Shown: piece by piece, positions 23,218-31,249 of the stretch
Layout of the letters: each line of letters begins with the position of its first letter
How positions within the stretch are numbered: position 1 is the stretch's first letter
Assembly: GCA_002436065.1 (NCBI GenBank)
Contig: DIXP01000033.1
Coordinates: forward strand, 1 to 46,138
Origin: Chloroflexi bacterium UBA6077
GTDB lineage: Bacteria > Chloroflexota > UBA6077
DNA: 46,138 nt
Direction: 5' to 3'
Translations under genes and position numbers: made by a program
Notes under the pieces: model-generated
What the model saw: the letters and a program-made list of their open reading frames with translations, nothing else
Told to the model about the DNA's origin: nothing
Databases searched by the model: none

Positions 23218-25086
23218 TCAACGGTGGGCGAAGTGGTGCTCTGCCCACATGGCCAGGACGACGATGCTCCATGTTCGTTGGTACGTCCCCTTGCCCTCCA
23301 AGAAACGCCCGGTTTCCGCATCAACGGTCTTGGGATTCATCCATTGCATGAAAGGGCGGAGGCTTTCGGAACTGGTGTACTGCTCTACCAGCCCGCGCAA
23401 CTCGGCGCGCAGCCAGCGATCGAGCGGGATCTCGAACCCGCGTTTTGGCCGGTCCACCAATTCTGGAGGAACATAGCGGTAGAGCAGTTGCCTGAGAAGG
23501 TACTTGGTGATCCCGTTGTGGAGTTTGAGTCCGACCGGCAGCCTCATGGCGAAGCGAACGACCCGGTGGTCCAAGAGCGGTACCCTGGCCTCCAGGGAGG
23601 CCGCCATGCTCGCTCGGTCCACCTTGGTAAGCAAGTCCTCGGGAAGGAACCACTCCAGGTCTCGCACCATCATTGCTTCCTGGGGATTCCTGGAGCGGGC
23701 CGGTGGACGCCCATTTCCCTCAGGAATCCCCGGTAGCAGACGGTCCAACTCATTAGGCCGCCAGACCGGCTTGGCTAGGTACTGGGCTAGGTCCGGGACA
23801 TCCTGCTGGGCCATGGCTTCCAGCCACCGCTGAGCGCGGGTGTTGCCGGGCGATCTTGATCCGAGGGCTCCGGCGAGATGGCGTGCCGTGGGAGGGAGTA
23901 AGTCTACCCACAGCCACTTGCGCATCCAAAGGTAGAAGAGGTAGCCTCCGAACAGTTCGTCGCCCCCGTCCCCCGAGAGCGCCACAGTCACGTGGCGCCG
24001 CGCCAACCTGGAGACGATGTGGGTGGGTATGGCGGAGGGGTCCGCGAAGGGCTCATCATAGAACTCCGGCAGCCGTGGAATGGTGGCCAGCGCCTCCCCC
24101 GGTGAGACATATAGCTCGGTATGATCCGTCTGGAGGTGGCGCGCGACGGCTCTAGCGTGCTCCGCCTCGTCGTACTCGGTATCAGAGAAGCCGATAGAGA
24201 AGGTCCTTATCCTCCCGGAACTGCCGGCCCGTGCCAGCGCCGTGACGATGCTGGAGTCCAGCCCTCCGCTTAGGAAAATCCCCAGCGGAACGTCGCTGAT
24301 GAGCCGATAGCGGACGGCATCCTTGAGCAGACCGTCCAACTCCTCCATTAGTTCCCCCTCGGAGCGTGCTCGCTTTCTCGACTCCACCTCCTCCTCGAAG
24401 ACCCGTGCTACGTCCCAGTATCGCCCCCGGGTAAGGACGCCGGTGTGGCCATCCCACTCCAGCCACTCTCCGGCGATCAGCTTCCGCACATTCTCCAGGA
24501 TCGTCATGGGGGCAGGGATGTATCCCAGCTCCAGGTATCGGCGCAATACCGCCGGGTTCAACTGCGGCTGGAAGTCGGTGCGGGCGAGTATCGGCTTGAG
24601 TTCCGAGGCCAAACAGATCCCCCGCGGTTCCACGGTGTAGTACAGCGGTTTGATTCCCATCCGATCGCGGGCCGCGAAAAGGCGCCGCTCGGCCTCGTCC
24701 CAGACCGCGAAGGCGAACATCCCGATGAAGTGTTCCAGGCAGTCGCGGCCCCATTCCATGTAGGCGTGGAGGACCACTTCGGTGTCAGTGTTAGATGTGA
24801 AGCGGTGGCTCCGTGCCTCCAACTCCGCCCGGATCTCTCGGAAGTTGTACACTTCGCCATTGAAAACAATCCAGTAACGCTCCGCGCCGTCTGACATCGG
24901 CTGGTGTCCGGCCGGTGAGAGGTCTATGATCGAGAGCCGGCGAAACCCGAGCCCGACGAGGCCGTCGCGACTTAGATAGATTCCTGCATCGTCGGGACCT
25001 CGGTGCACGATGGTATCACGCATGTTCTCCAGGAGCATCGGGTCAATTGGTCTCTCCAGATTAACCCAAGTTACGAACCCGCACAT
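23218..25086 (-). CDS. asnB: Asparagine synthase (glutamine-hydrolysing) family amidotransferase, second copy
   Basis: 622 residues. Cys2 nucleophile (MCGFVTWVN), glutaminase domain with HRGPDDAG and IVFNGEVYNFREI, then the synthetase domain with SGGLDSSIV (273-281) and SGDGGDELFGGYLFY. The C-terminal helical part matches full-length AsnB. It is clearly related to, but well diverged from, 16349-18253, so this is not a recent duplication. Two copies in one locus suggest two different carboxylate substrates, for example two uronic acid residues. The TPR gene follows after 5 bases. True asparagine synthesis remains possible. Confidence 0.87.
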   Translation of the reverse strand: MCGFVTWVNLERPIDPMLLENMRDTIVHRGPDDAGIYLSRDGLVGLGFRRLSIIDLSPAGHQPMSDGAERYWIVFNGEVYNFREIRAELEARSHRFTSNTDTEVVLHAYMEWGRDCLEHFIGMFAFAVWDEAERRLFAARDRMGIKPLYYTVEPRGICLASELKPILARTDFQPQLNPAVLRRYLELGYIPAPMTILENVRKLIAGEWLEWDGHTGVLTRGRYWDVARVFEEEVESRKRARSEGELMEELDGLLKDAVRYRLISDVPLGIFLSGGLDSSIVTALARAGSSGRIRTFSIGFSDTEYDEAEHARAVARHLQTDHTELYVSPGEALATIPRLPEFYDEPFADPSAIPTHIVSRLARRHVTVALSGDGGDELFGGYLFYLWMRKWLWVDLLPPTARHLAGALGSRSPGNTRAQRWLEAMAQQDVPDLAQYLAKPVWRPNELDRLLPGIPEGNGRPPARSRNPQEAMMVRDLEWFLPEDLLTKVDRASMAASLEARVPLLDHRVVRFAMRLPVGLKLHNGITKYLLRQLLYRYVPPELVDRPKRGFEIPLDRWLRAELRGLVEQYTSSESLRPFMQWMNPKTVDAETGRFLEGKGTYQRTWSIVVLAMWAEHHFAHR

Positions 25087-25219
25087 GGCTTTTGACTCTT
25101 CCTGCTTGGCAGCACGGATTTCACTGCCCGTCTTCTTGCTTGACTAGAGCGGTTGCCCTTCATGGAGCAATCATCCCTCATTGCCCCTCGGTGGACAGAA
25201 ATCCTGCGGCGCGAAGCCT

Positions 25220-26710
25220 CTATGCTGCGGCGGCTGGATGTCGTCGTCTCATCCGCTGCAACTGCTTGTAGACGGCAGTCCTTTCCGACTGTTGCATTAC
25301 CAGGCAGAGACTCGCCATCCCGTACCCGAGCAACACTGCTGCCCGAAGGAACCAATCCATGATCCCTATGTCATCTACCTGGGTTGTCAGGAATAGGACG
25401 GACAGGCCGGCCAGCGCCAGGATGGCGAGGAACCGTCGGAAGTCGTAGGGGATAGGATACAGCTTTCCGGCCACGACGGTGACGACCATGATGCTGATAG
25501 CCTTTCCCGACAGCAGCCCCAGCGCTGCGCCCTGGAGCCCGAGAATGGGAACGAGTATGTTGGCAAGGCCCGCGAAGACTGCAACTCCGCTCATGTAGGC
25601 TACGGCGTTGTAGATCGTTTTCTTGGACAGTCCCATGCCGATGCAGACAATGTAGTAGATCCCCCCCAGTATTGCTGAGAAAGCCAACGGTCCCACCAGG
25701 GGATAGCTGTCGGCGTACTTCTCCGAGGCCATCAGCAGAATCAACGGTTTCCCCAGCGCCACCAGCCCCACCACTCCCAGGCAGCCGACGTAGGTGAACA
25801 GCAACAGGATCCTTGCGAACGTCTGGTTGGCGCCCGGTTGCCGGTAGGTGGCGTATGCGAACGGCCCCCATGCCGTCTGGAACCCTGTCACGACGAGCAT
25901 GAGCAGGGAAGCCACCTTCATGCCAACACTGTAGATCCCGAGGCTGTCCAGTGTGAGATAGCGCGCTATGAAGAAGCGATCCACCGAAGGGAACACCGCA
26001 TCAGCGATACCGACCAGGGTGTAGGGCAACCCAAACAGCACCATCGGCTTCAGCCAGGGGCGCCAGTTGAAGCGCGCCGCGATCAGGTCACGGCAGAACC
26101 ACATCCCGGTCCCTGCAAAGGCAGCCTGAGCGAACAGGTTCGCGTAGAAGACACCGGTGACCCCCAGCCGGGCAACCAGCACCAGGAAGAGGGTGGCTGC
26201 CACGTTGACCACTGTGATACCCAGGGTCAGCACCAGGTAACGTCTCCGCCGGAAAGTCCACTTGAGGAGGTTTTGGGTGTTCCTGACCAGGACGGTAGCC
26301 GGGAGAGCCAAGGCCATCAGTCGCATGCAATCGACCTCGGCGGTAGAGCGCAGGTAGGCGTCCAGGATCGGCGCTGCCAGGATGAATTGAGCGGCGGCCA
26401 CAAGCGCCGAGAACGCCATCTGCACGGATAGACCCGTCGACACGATCTCTCGTCGCTCTCGGCGATCGTCAGTGTCGTAATAGAAGCGCCCGATGGATGA
26501 GTCCTGGCCAAGGATAACCGCCGGTATGAAGACGGTCCCCACGATCGTGATGGCGTCGATCAGGCCATATTCGGACGTGGAGAAGAGTCTGGTCAGGATC
26601 GGGACGGTGAAGATGGCCAGCAGCTTTGCCACTGCTCCTGCGAGGCCGTAGACTGCCGTGTCCTTTAGCAGGAAACGAAGATGGCCGGCTAGCGACCTGT
26701 CCTCAACCAT
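25220..26710 (-). CDS. Oligosaccharide flippase (Wzx / polysaccharide biosynthesis protein, MOP superfamily)
   Basis: 496 residues with about 14 membrane segments. The N-terminus FLLKDTAVYGLAGAVAKLLA and TVPILTRLFSTSEYGLIDAI is the classic RfbX/Wzx opening; VFPSVDRFFIARYLTLDSLG and VGMKVASLLMLVV are also typical. It should flip undecaprenyl-linked repeat units across the membrane. The ATG has GGAGAGGGC directly ahead. A basic tail (RMRRRHPAAAA) ends the protein. It is the only flippase in the window, consistent with a Wzx/Wzy-dependent pathway. Confidence 0.9.
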   Translation of the reverse strand: MVEDRSLAGHLRFLLKDTAVYGLAGAVAKLLAIFTVPILTRLFSTSEYGLIDAITIVGTVFIPAVILGQDSSIGRFYYDTDDRRERREIVSTGLSVQMAFSALVAAAQFILAAPILDAYLRSTAEVDCMRLMALALPATVLVRNTQNLLKWTFRRRRYLVLTLGITVVNVAATLFLVLVARLGVTGVFYANLFAQAAFAGTGMWFCRDLIAARFNWRPWLKPMVLFGLPYTLVGIADAVFPSVDRFFIARYLTLDSLGIYSVGMKVASLLMLVVTGFQTAWGPFAYATYRQPGANQTFARILLLFTYVGCLGVVGLVALGKPLILLMASEKYADSYPLVGPLAFSAILGGIYYIVCIGMGLSKKTIYNAVAYMSGVAVFAGLANILVPILGLQGAALGLLSGKAISIMVVTVVAGKLYPIPYDFRRFLAILALAGLSVLFLTTQVDDIGIMDWFLRAAVLLGYGMASLCLVMQQSERTAVYKQLQRMRRRHPAAAA

Positions 26711-26726
26711 GCCCTCTCCCCATCTG

Positions 26727-27539
26727 CTAGGCCGTTTCGCGTCGTTTCGCCGCTACCCCGCTGGCAAACAGCTCGAAGCTATCGGATATCTCATTTCGGT
26801 GCCGCTGACACAGCTCGCGAAAAGCCGAATTGTAGTGCACGTCGTGTGAAAACAGCACGCCGCCGGACACAATATAAGGCCAGGCTGTCTGGTATTCCCA
26901 GGCCATGTGGCGATAGCTGTGATCACTGTCGTGAATGAAGATGTCGATACTGTGCAGCTGTCCTAGCAATTTAGGGAGCAGGTCCCTAGCATCTCCTAGG
27001 AGGAGATGCCATCGTCCCCGAAGATCCTCCGGCACCAGATAGCCACACTCTAGGGGTGATAGGTCTTGGGGAAAGTCGATGCTGTGCAGTTGGCCCCTAC
27101 CGTTATTCTTGAGCGCCAACAGGATATGCGCGGTGTGCGCACCATATTGGACACCGGTCTCGACGATGATCTCAGGCTGAAGTGCTCGGGTAATGACGTA
27201 CAGCGTTTCAGCATCGAAGGGACTCGACGTGCCTACGAGAGCCCGTCTGTTCCTGATGAGCTCCCGAATCTGGAGGCGTCTTTGGGCCTGTATCTCCTGA
27301 AACTCGTGGTCACTTCGCAGCTCAGCCAAGAACTCTTCGACGCGCTCGGCCCCTCCAAACAGTCGGCCCAGGCAGTCGTCTCTGTCTCGGCTGGCTTGCT
27401 CCAGGTCGATACGGGCCAGCATATTGTTCACCCGACTGTCTTTCCATCCCGCCGTTACGCTGCTAAGGAAGGCACCTGCTCTGTGCGGGCGAGTGACCAT
27501 TTTGGTGAAGATTTGGCCGACTGACAAACCATGTTTCAT
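26727..27539 (-). CDS. Class I SAM-dependent methyltransferase (Methyltransf_24 / CmcI-like)
   Basis: 270 residues; ATG with GGAGAGGCA ahead. After a helical N-terminus (1-110) comes a Rossmann-type methyltransferase: motif I IIVETGVQYGAHTAHILLAL, then LHSIDFP, the acidic IDIFIHDSDHSYRHMAWEYQ and GGVLFSHDVHYNSAF. These are hallmarks of the cephalosporin-hydroxylase-like/Methyltransf_24 group, many members of which are sugar O-methyltransferases with a DHSY metal site. Likely role: methylating a sugar hydroxyl of the repeat unit. It follows the GT gene by 9 bases. Confidence 0.82.
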   Translation of the reverse strand: MKHGLSVGQIFTKMVTRPHRAGAFLSSVTAGWKDSRVNNMLARIDLEQASRDRDDCLGRLFGGAERVEEFLAELRSDHEFQEIQAQRRLQIRELIRNRRALVGTSSPFDAETLYVITRALQPEIIVETGVQYGAHTAHILLALKNNGRGQLHSIDFPQDLSPLECGYLVPEDLRGRWHLLLGDARDLLPKLLGQLHSIDIFIHDSDHSYRHMAWEYQTAWPYIVSGGVLFSHDVHYNSAFRELCQRHRNEISDSFELFASGVAAKRRETA

Positions 27540-27548
27540 TGCCTCTCC

Positions 27549-28841
27549 TTATGAACGTTGTAGAGTCTTGCAGCCTGTAGGATCGCCCCGAGTTCCAGGC
27601 TGGGGGAAGGAACGGCGATTGTCCTGTCTTTCCATTAGCAGCTTCTCGAACAGATCGACATATCGGGACGCCACCGAGGGCCCAGAGTGGTACTTCACCA
27701 GCCATTCCCGGGACTGATGGCCTATTTCCGTCCTCCACGCCGGCTCCCTCGCCAGCCTCACCATGTGACCGAATATGGCCTCCTCGGAGTCAGCGCTCAA
27801 CACCGGCGGCTGCTCCCCGTAGCCGGCGGTCAGGTCCTTCACGTAGGAGATGAGAGGGGTCCCGCAGCTTAGTGCCTCCAGGCTGGTGGCGCCCATCCCT
27901 CCCTTCGCCACCTGATCGAGGACCGCGTCGGCAGCCCGATAGTAGGTGATCAGGTCGGCGCGAGCCATCTCCCAGACAACCACGACCTTCTCCTGAATGC
28001 CCAGCTTCCGGACGAGCTCCATAGAGTCCGAGAAGGTGGGCCCCTTGTTCACCAGCACCAGCCTTCCGTCTACCCTCTCCTGATGGCACAGGCGGGCGAA
28101 GGCCATGATGAAGAGATGGTTGTTCTTGAACTCCGCGACGTAGCGACCCGGCGGGAGTCGCCCCCAGAGGTGTCGCGTCGGGGAGAAGAACAGCACATCC
28201 CCACCCAGACTTCCCCTGAGATCGCGAGCGTCGGAGGCGCCGGGGTCAGGGGAGTATTTGTCGGTGTTCAGAGGGAGGGGGATGTAGATGCGGCGCCGGT
28301 CAAGCCCCAGATCCTTCATCAGCCTGTCCGTTCCCGAGTACTGGCCTGGAATCCGGTAGTTCACACGCGCCGCGGCCTGGAGGCCCTTCCGCTGCAGGCG
28401 GTTCAGCCACAGTGCGAGGGCAACGTGCGCTACGCCTTTGAGCGGATTCCTGGGGATGGCCTGGCGCGCAGCCATCCTGGGGTACTCCCGGCTGGCGTAC
28501 AGGTCGAAGTCCCCCCCGTAGCCCGCGAAGACGTAGGGCTTGCCGGTCCACTGCGCTACGACAGGGGCAAACCCAGAGACTATCAGAGCGTCGCAATCCG
28601 ACAGCAGCCCGACCAGTTCGTGCCGCCTCCCGGGGAAGAGCAGTAGCCGCTCGAAGTCGATCTCGCCTATGTCGCGGATCCATTCGGGGTAATTGCCCCG
28701 CAGTGCCGGATCCTCGCTCTCAGGGCGGTGGAGGAGGACAGTCGAGTCTACCAGCAACTGGGTGTCCACACCGGCCCGTCGTACGTACTTCGCTATCACA
28801 TAGTTGACGTTGCAGGTGTTTCCGTATAATAGCAGCCTCAA
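27549..28841 (-). CDS. Glycosyltransferase (GT1/GT4-like, GT-B fold)
   Basis: 430 residues from a TTG start with GAGGT ahead. N-terminus LRLLLYGNTCNVNYVIAKYV; the mid-section has PYVFAGYGGDFDLYAS, and the C-terminal domain has LFFSPTRHLWG, LVLVNKGPTFSDSMELVRKL and GMGATSLEALSCGTPLISYV, the nucleotide-sugar binding region. The donor is unknown. The first 16 codons are closely mirrored ahead of the KAS III gene (31148-31249), evidence for a second, lost copy. Confidence 0.82.
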   Translation of the reverse strand: MRLLLYGNTCNVNYVIAKYVRRAGVDTQLLVDSTVLLHRPESEDPALRGNYPEWIRDIGEIDFERLLLFPGRRHELVGLLSDCDALIVSGFAPVVAQWTGKPYVFAGYGGDFDLYASREYPRMAARQAIPRNPLKGVAHVALALWLNRLQRKGLQAAARVNYRIPGQYSGTDRLMKDLGLDRRRIYIPLPLNTDKYSPDPGASDARDLRGSLGGDVLFFSPTRHLWGRLPPGRYVAEFKNNHLFIMAFARLCHQERVDGRLVLVNKGPTFSDSMELVRKLGIQEKVVVVWEMARADLITYYRAADAVLDQVAKGGMGATSLEALSCGTPLISYVKDLTAGYGEQPPVLSADSEEAIFGHMVRLAREPAWRTEIGHQSREWLVKYHSGPSVASRYVDLFEKLLMERQDNRRSFPQPGTRGDPTGCKTLQRS

Positions 28842-29058
28842 GGACAGACCTCGGCTATCTGTTCAATCAAGCAGGCGAACGATGCTACAGTGTTGGTCCC
28901 TCATCTTATGGTCTTGTGGAACGTCATGTACTTGTCATGGTCAATGGCTAGGTTGCCTGTGATTCTCTGGCACGGTGCAACCCATCACTGTGAGCGGACA
29001 AGCAGTGACGGCTTTTTTTAGCCAGATACGAGGGACGGACTGCTTCAGACAGGGTAAG

Positions 29059-29709
29059 TTAATCGCCTCCAATCCGTTCCCCGCGGCTCGAAATCCGGGC
29101 CTTCTCGATCCAGCAGAAGTAAAGGTCTCCAAGGAGGATGCCGTCTACTGACACCTGAGTCTTGACAATCCGTCCTCCTCCAACGACTCTGCCCAACTGG
29201 AGAGTCAACAGTCTACCGATCCCGGGCACCCGGGACACATCCAGCCGCGTGAACATCCACTGGCCGGAAGGATTGCTATGAACCTGGCCGAGCAACATGG
29301 CCTTGTTCATGGATACAATGGTCGCACAGAAAGAGAATGGCCATTCCCCGGCCAATTCTGCAGTTCCTCTCCCGAGGGCAATTCGATCGGTGACCAGACT
29401 CTCGTTGTAGGGGACGCGCAACGGGTTCTTGGAGGATGGCAAGGCCTTGACCGCGAGTGTGCCCATCTCCTCGCCCGTGATCCATGAGAGAGTGGCGTCC
29501 CAGTCTGCTGCGCTCTTGCCCAGGTCTTGCTGATCTACTACCTCCACAAGATCGCTCTTGATGACGCGCGGAACCTTGAAGGTCACCCCAGCGTGTTGCG
29601 GAAGAAAACCCAGCAGTGCATCGAAAAGGGTTGTCCCCTGCAAGTATTCCCGCTGTCCCAGCAGAGGAAGCGACAGCCGGGCGGGAAGACCGCTCATCTT
29701 TACCTTCAT
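29059..29709 (-). CDS. Unrecognised protein of the acyl module (possible hotdog fold)
   Basis: 216 residues from the ATG at 29707-29709, which has GGAGGT four bases ahead. An ATG at 29743-29745 is the alternative; it overlaps the stop of a short upstream frame (ATGA). No family was recognised with certainty. The second half alternates strands and a helix, ending RVVGGGRIVKTQVSVDGILL then GDLYFCWIEKARI, which resembles the last strands of a hotdog thioesterase/dehydratase. Directly upstream are the carrier protein and KAS III genes, so a thioesterase, dehydratase or acyl-processing role would fit. No catalytic His/Glu pair could be pinned down. A 217-bp gap follows downstream. Confidence 0.55.
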   Translation of the reverse strand: MKVKMSGLPARLSLPLLGQREYLQGTTLFDALLGFLPQHAGVTFKVPRVIKSDLVEVVDQQDLGKSAADWDATLSWITGEEMGTLAVKALPSSKNPLRVPYNESLVTDRIALGRGTAELAGEWPFSFCATIVSMNKAMLLGQVHSNPSGQWMFTRLDVSRVPGIGRLLTLQLGRVVGGGRIVKTQVSVDGILLGDLYFCWIEKARISSRGERIGGD

Positions 29710-29900
29710 CTTTACCTCCGGCGGGCGGAACCTGGGCCGGCTCATGCTCGGCCTGGGCTGTAGTGGCAGACGAATTGCAGTGGACCCGTCGGCCCATCCA
29801 TCGGAATCGTGCGACGAATGGAGCGGGAGATACGGCCGAGCCCGAACGGTCCGACGTTTCTGACCTGGGCCGATGGGCGCGTGGCCCGCAACCTCGATGG

Positions 29901-30149
29901 CTATTTGGGCTGGAGGAGGTAGTCAACCAGCCGATCCACCTTGAATAGTCCGACTTCCACCAGGTCCTGGTCCTCCGGGAACGACTTCCCGCTTAGCTCC
30001 GACAGACACAGCAAGAAGACCATGCTGTCCAGTGAGTCCAGGATCTTCTCCTGCACCAGGTCGGTCTCCAGGTGGAACTGTACGTTATCCGTATCCAGCG
30101 TCTCCTTGAGAGCTTGGTCTATCCACTCGATAGCATGCTGCTGGTTCAC
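29901..30149 (-). CDS. Acyl carrier protein (stand-alone)
   Basis: 82 residues from a GTG that overlaps the KAS III stop (GTGA). Four-helix carrier pattern: HAIEWIDQALKETLDTD, then ILDSLDSMVFLLCLSELSG with the phosphopantetheine attachment site at Ser39 (DSL), and a final helix (FKVDRLVDYLLQ). It is acidic and of the standard length. It should carry acyl intermediates as thioesters for the neighbouring KAS III and acyltransferase. Its sequence around DSL-D-S-M is unlike housekeeping AcpP, so it is a specialised carrier. Confidence 0.85.
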   Translation of the reverse strand: MNQQHAIEWIDQALKETLDTDNVQFHLETDLVQEKILDSLDSMVFLLCLSELSGKSFPEDQDLVEVGLFKVDRLVDYLLQPK

Positions 30150-31147
30150 TCTGACCCTCCGAAATCAAGAATGTTGGTGGCCCAGGATAGGCCAACTCCA
30201 AACCCCGATAACAGTACGCGTTTGCCCTGCAGGGCACCCTCATCCATCATCCGGGCAAGGACGATGGGTATCGACGACGACACGGTGTTGCCGGTCTCCG
30301 TGATGTCGCACGGAACCCTGAGCGCGTCCAGCCCGATGTATGCCCTCAGATTCTCAATCATGAACTTGCTGGCCTGGTGAAACACGAAGTAGTCCACCGA
30401 GTCCATCGTCAGCCCGTTCCTATCTAGGCACCTCTTAACCGAGCGCGGCACGCGGGCCATCATGAAATTGAATATGGCACGCCCGTTCATGCAGAGGCGG
30501 AAATCTTCCGCTGCGGTTTCAGCCGGCCACTCTTGCCACAGACTCGAAAGGGGCTTGGCGCTGCCACCGGCCTTCACCATGAGATTGTGGCCGCGTGCCC
30601 CGTCCGTTCCGTAGTCCCCCTTCCCGATCTCGGCTCCGGCCTCAGCGGATAGCCAGGTCGCGGTCGCGGCGTCCCCGAAAAGGCTCACGGTGTCGCGGTC
30701 CGCCTTGCCCATGATCTTGGAGTACGGATCGCACGTTACGACGATACCGTCGGTGATGCCTTCCGCGGACATGAATGCCTTGGTGATACTCAGGGCATAG
30801 ACGTAGCCCGAGCATCCGAGGCTCACGTCGAAACATGCAGTCCCGACATCCAGCGACAAGGCGCTCTGCAGCAGAGCGGAACTGTGGGGTAGCTTGTTGT
30901 CAGGATTCTGGGTAACAAGCACTAGCAGCTTGACCCGCTCCCTGGCAAGCTGCTGATTACACTCGAAAAGCTTGTCGCACGCTTGCTGGGATAGGCTGAC
31001 CACCGATTCGTCCTCACGCAGGAACGCCCGGGTCCTGACACCTATCTTGTCTACGACGAAATCGAGGTCTCCACCCGTCCAACTGACGATCTCTTTGGAG
31101 GTAGTCCTCTGTGGCGGAAACGCGGTGGCTATGTCTCGCAGTCTCAT
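30146..31147 (-). CDS. 3-oxoacyl-ACP synthase III (FabH-like ketosynthase)
   Basis: 333 residues from the ATG at 31145-31147 (AGAGGACAAGAA ahead). The frame runs upstream only through a glycosyltransferase fossil. The complete KAS III triad is visible: Cys112 in SLGCSGYVYALS, His257 in YFVFHQASKF and Asn287 in TGNTVSSSIP. The C-terminus has VLLSGFGVGLSWATNIL. It should condense an acyl-CoA starter with malonyl-ACP on the neighbouring carrier, giving a short 3-oxoacyl-ACP. Being coupled to an ACP inside a polysaccharide locus points to a dedicated acyl substituent rather than bulk fatty acid synthesis. Confidence 0.9.
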   Translation of the reverse strand: MRLRDIATAFPPQRTTSKEIVSWTGGDLDFVVDKIGVRTRAFLREDESVVSLSQQACDKLFECNQQLARERVKLLVLVTQNPDNKLPHSSALLQSALSLDVGTACFDVSLGCSGYVYALSITKAFMSAEGITDGIVVTCDPYSKIMGKADRDTVSLFGDAATATWLSAEAGAEIGKGDYGTDGARGHNLMVKAGGSAKPLSSLWQEWPAETAAEDFRLCMNGRAIFNFMMARVPRSVKRCLDRNGLTMDSVDYFVFHQASKFMIENLRAYIGLDALRVPCDITETGNTVSSSIPIVLARMMDEGALQGKRVLLSGFGVGLSWATNILDFGGSE

Positions 31148-31249
31148 TTCTTGTCCTCTTGAGCAGCCGGTGCTGCCGAATCCCGTTGTCGCCTGAAGAA
31201 ACGCCAGGTAGTTGACGTTGCAGGTGTTGCCGTAGAACAGCGGCTTCAA
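31148..31249 (-). pseudogene. Fossil start of a lost glycosyltransferase ahead of KAS III
   Basis: A TTG start overlapping the stop of the LpxD-like gene (TTGA) begins LKPLFYGNTCNVNYLAFLQA. The first 14 residues match the start of the glycosyltransferase at 28841 (LRLLLYGNTCNVNYV), with near-identical DNA over GGCAACACCTGCAACGTCAA apart from one base. It then runs on in frame into KAS III with no further similarity. The coupling site has therefore kept the 5' end of a deleted gene. Confidence 0.65.

Noticed and set aside
26989..27009. 9-bp inverted repeat (GCATCTCCT/AGGAGATGC) inside the methyltransferase gene
   Set aside because: Short, within coding sequence, and of a size expected occasionally by chance.
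28985..29019. Plus-strand hairpin (TCACTG...CAGTGA) followed by seven T's, resembling an intrinsic terminator
   Set aside because: The stem is only six base pairs with a 12-base loop, and no plus-strand gene precedes it; surrounding genes are on the minus strand.
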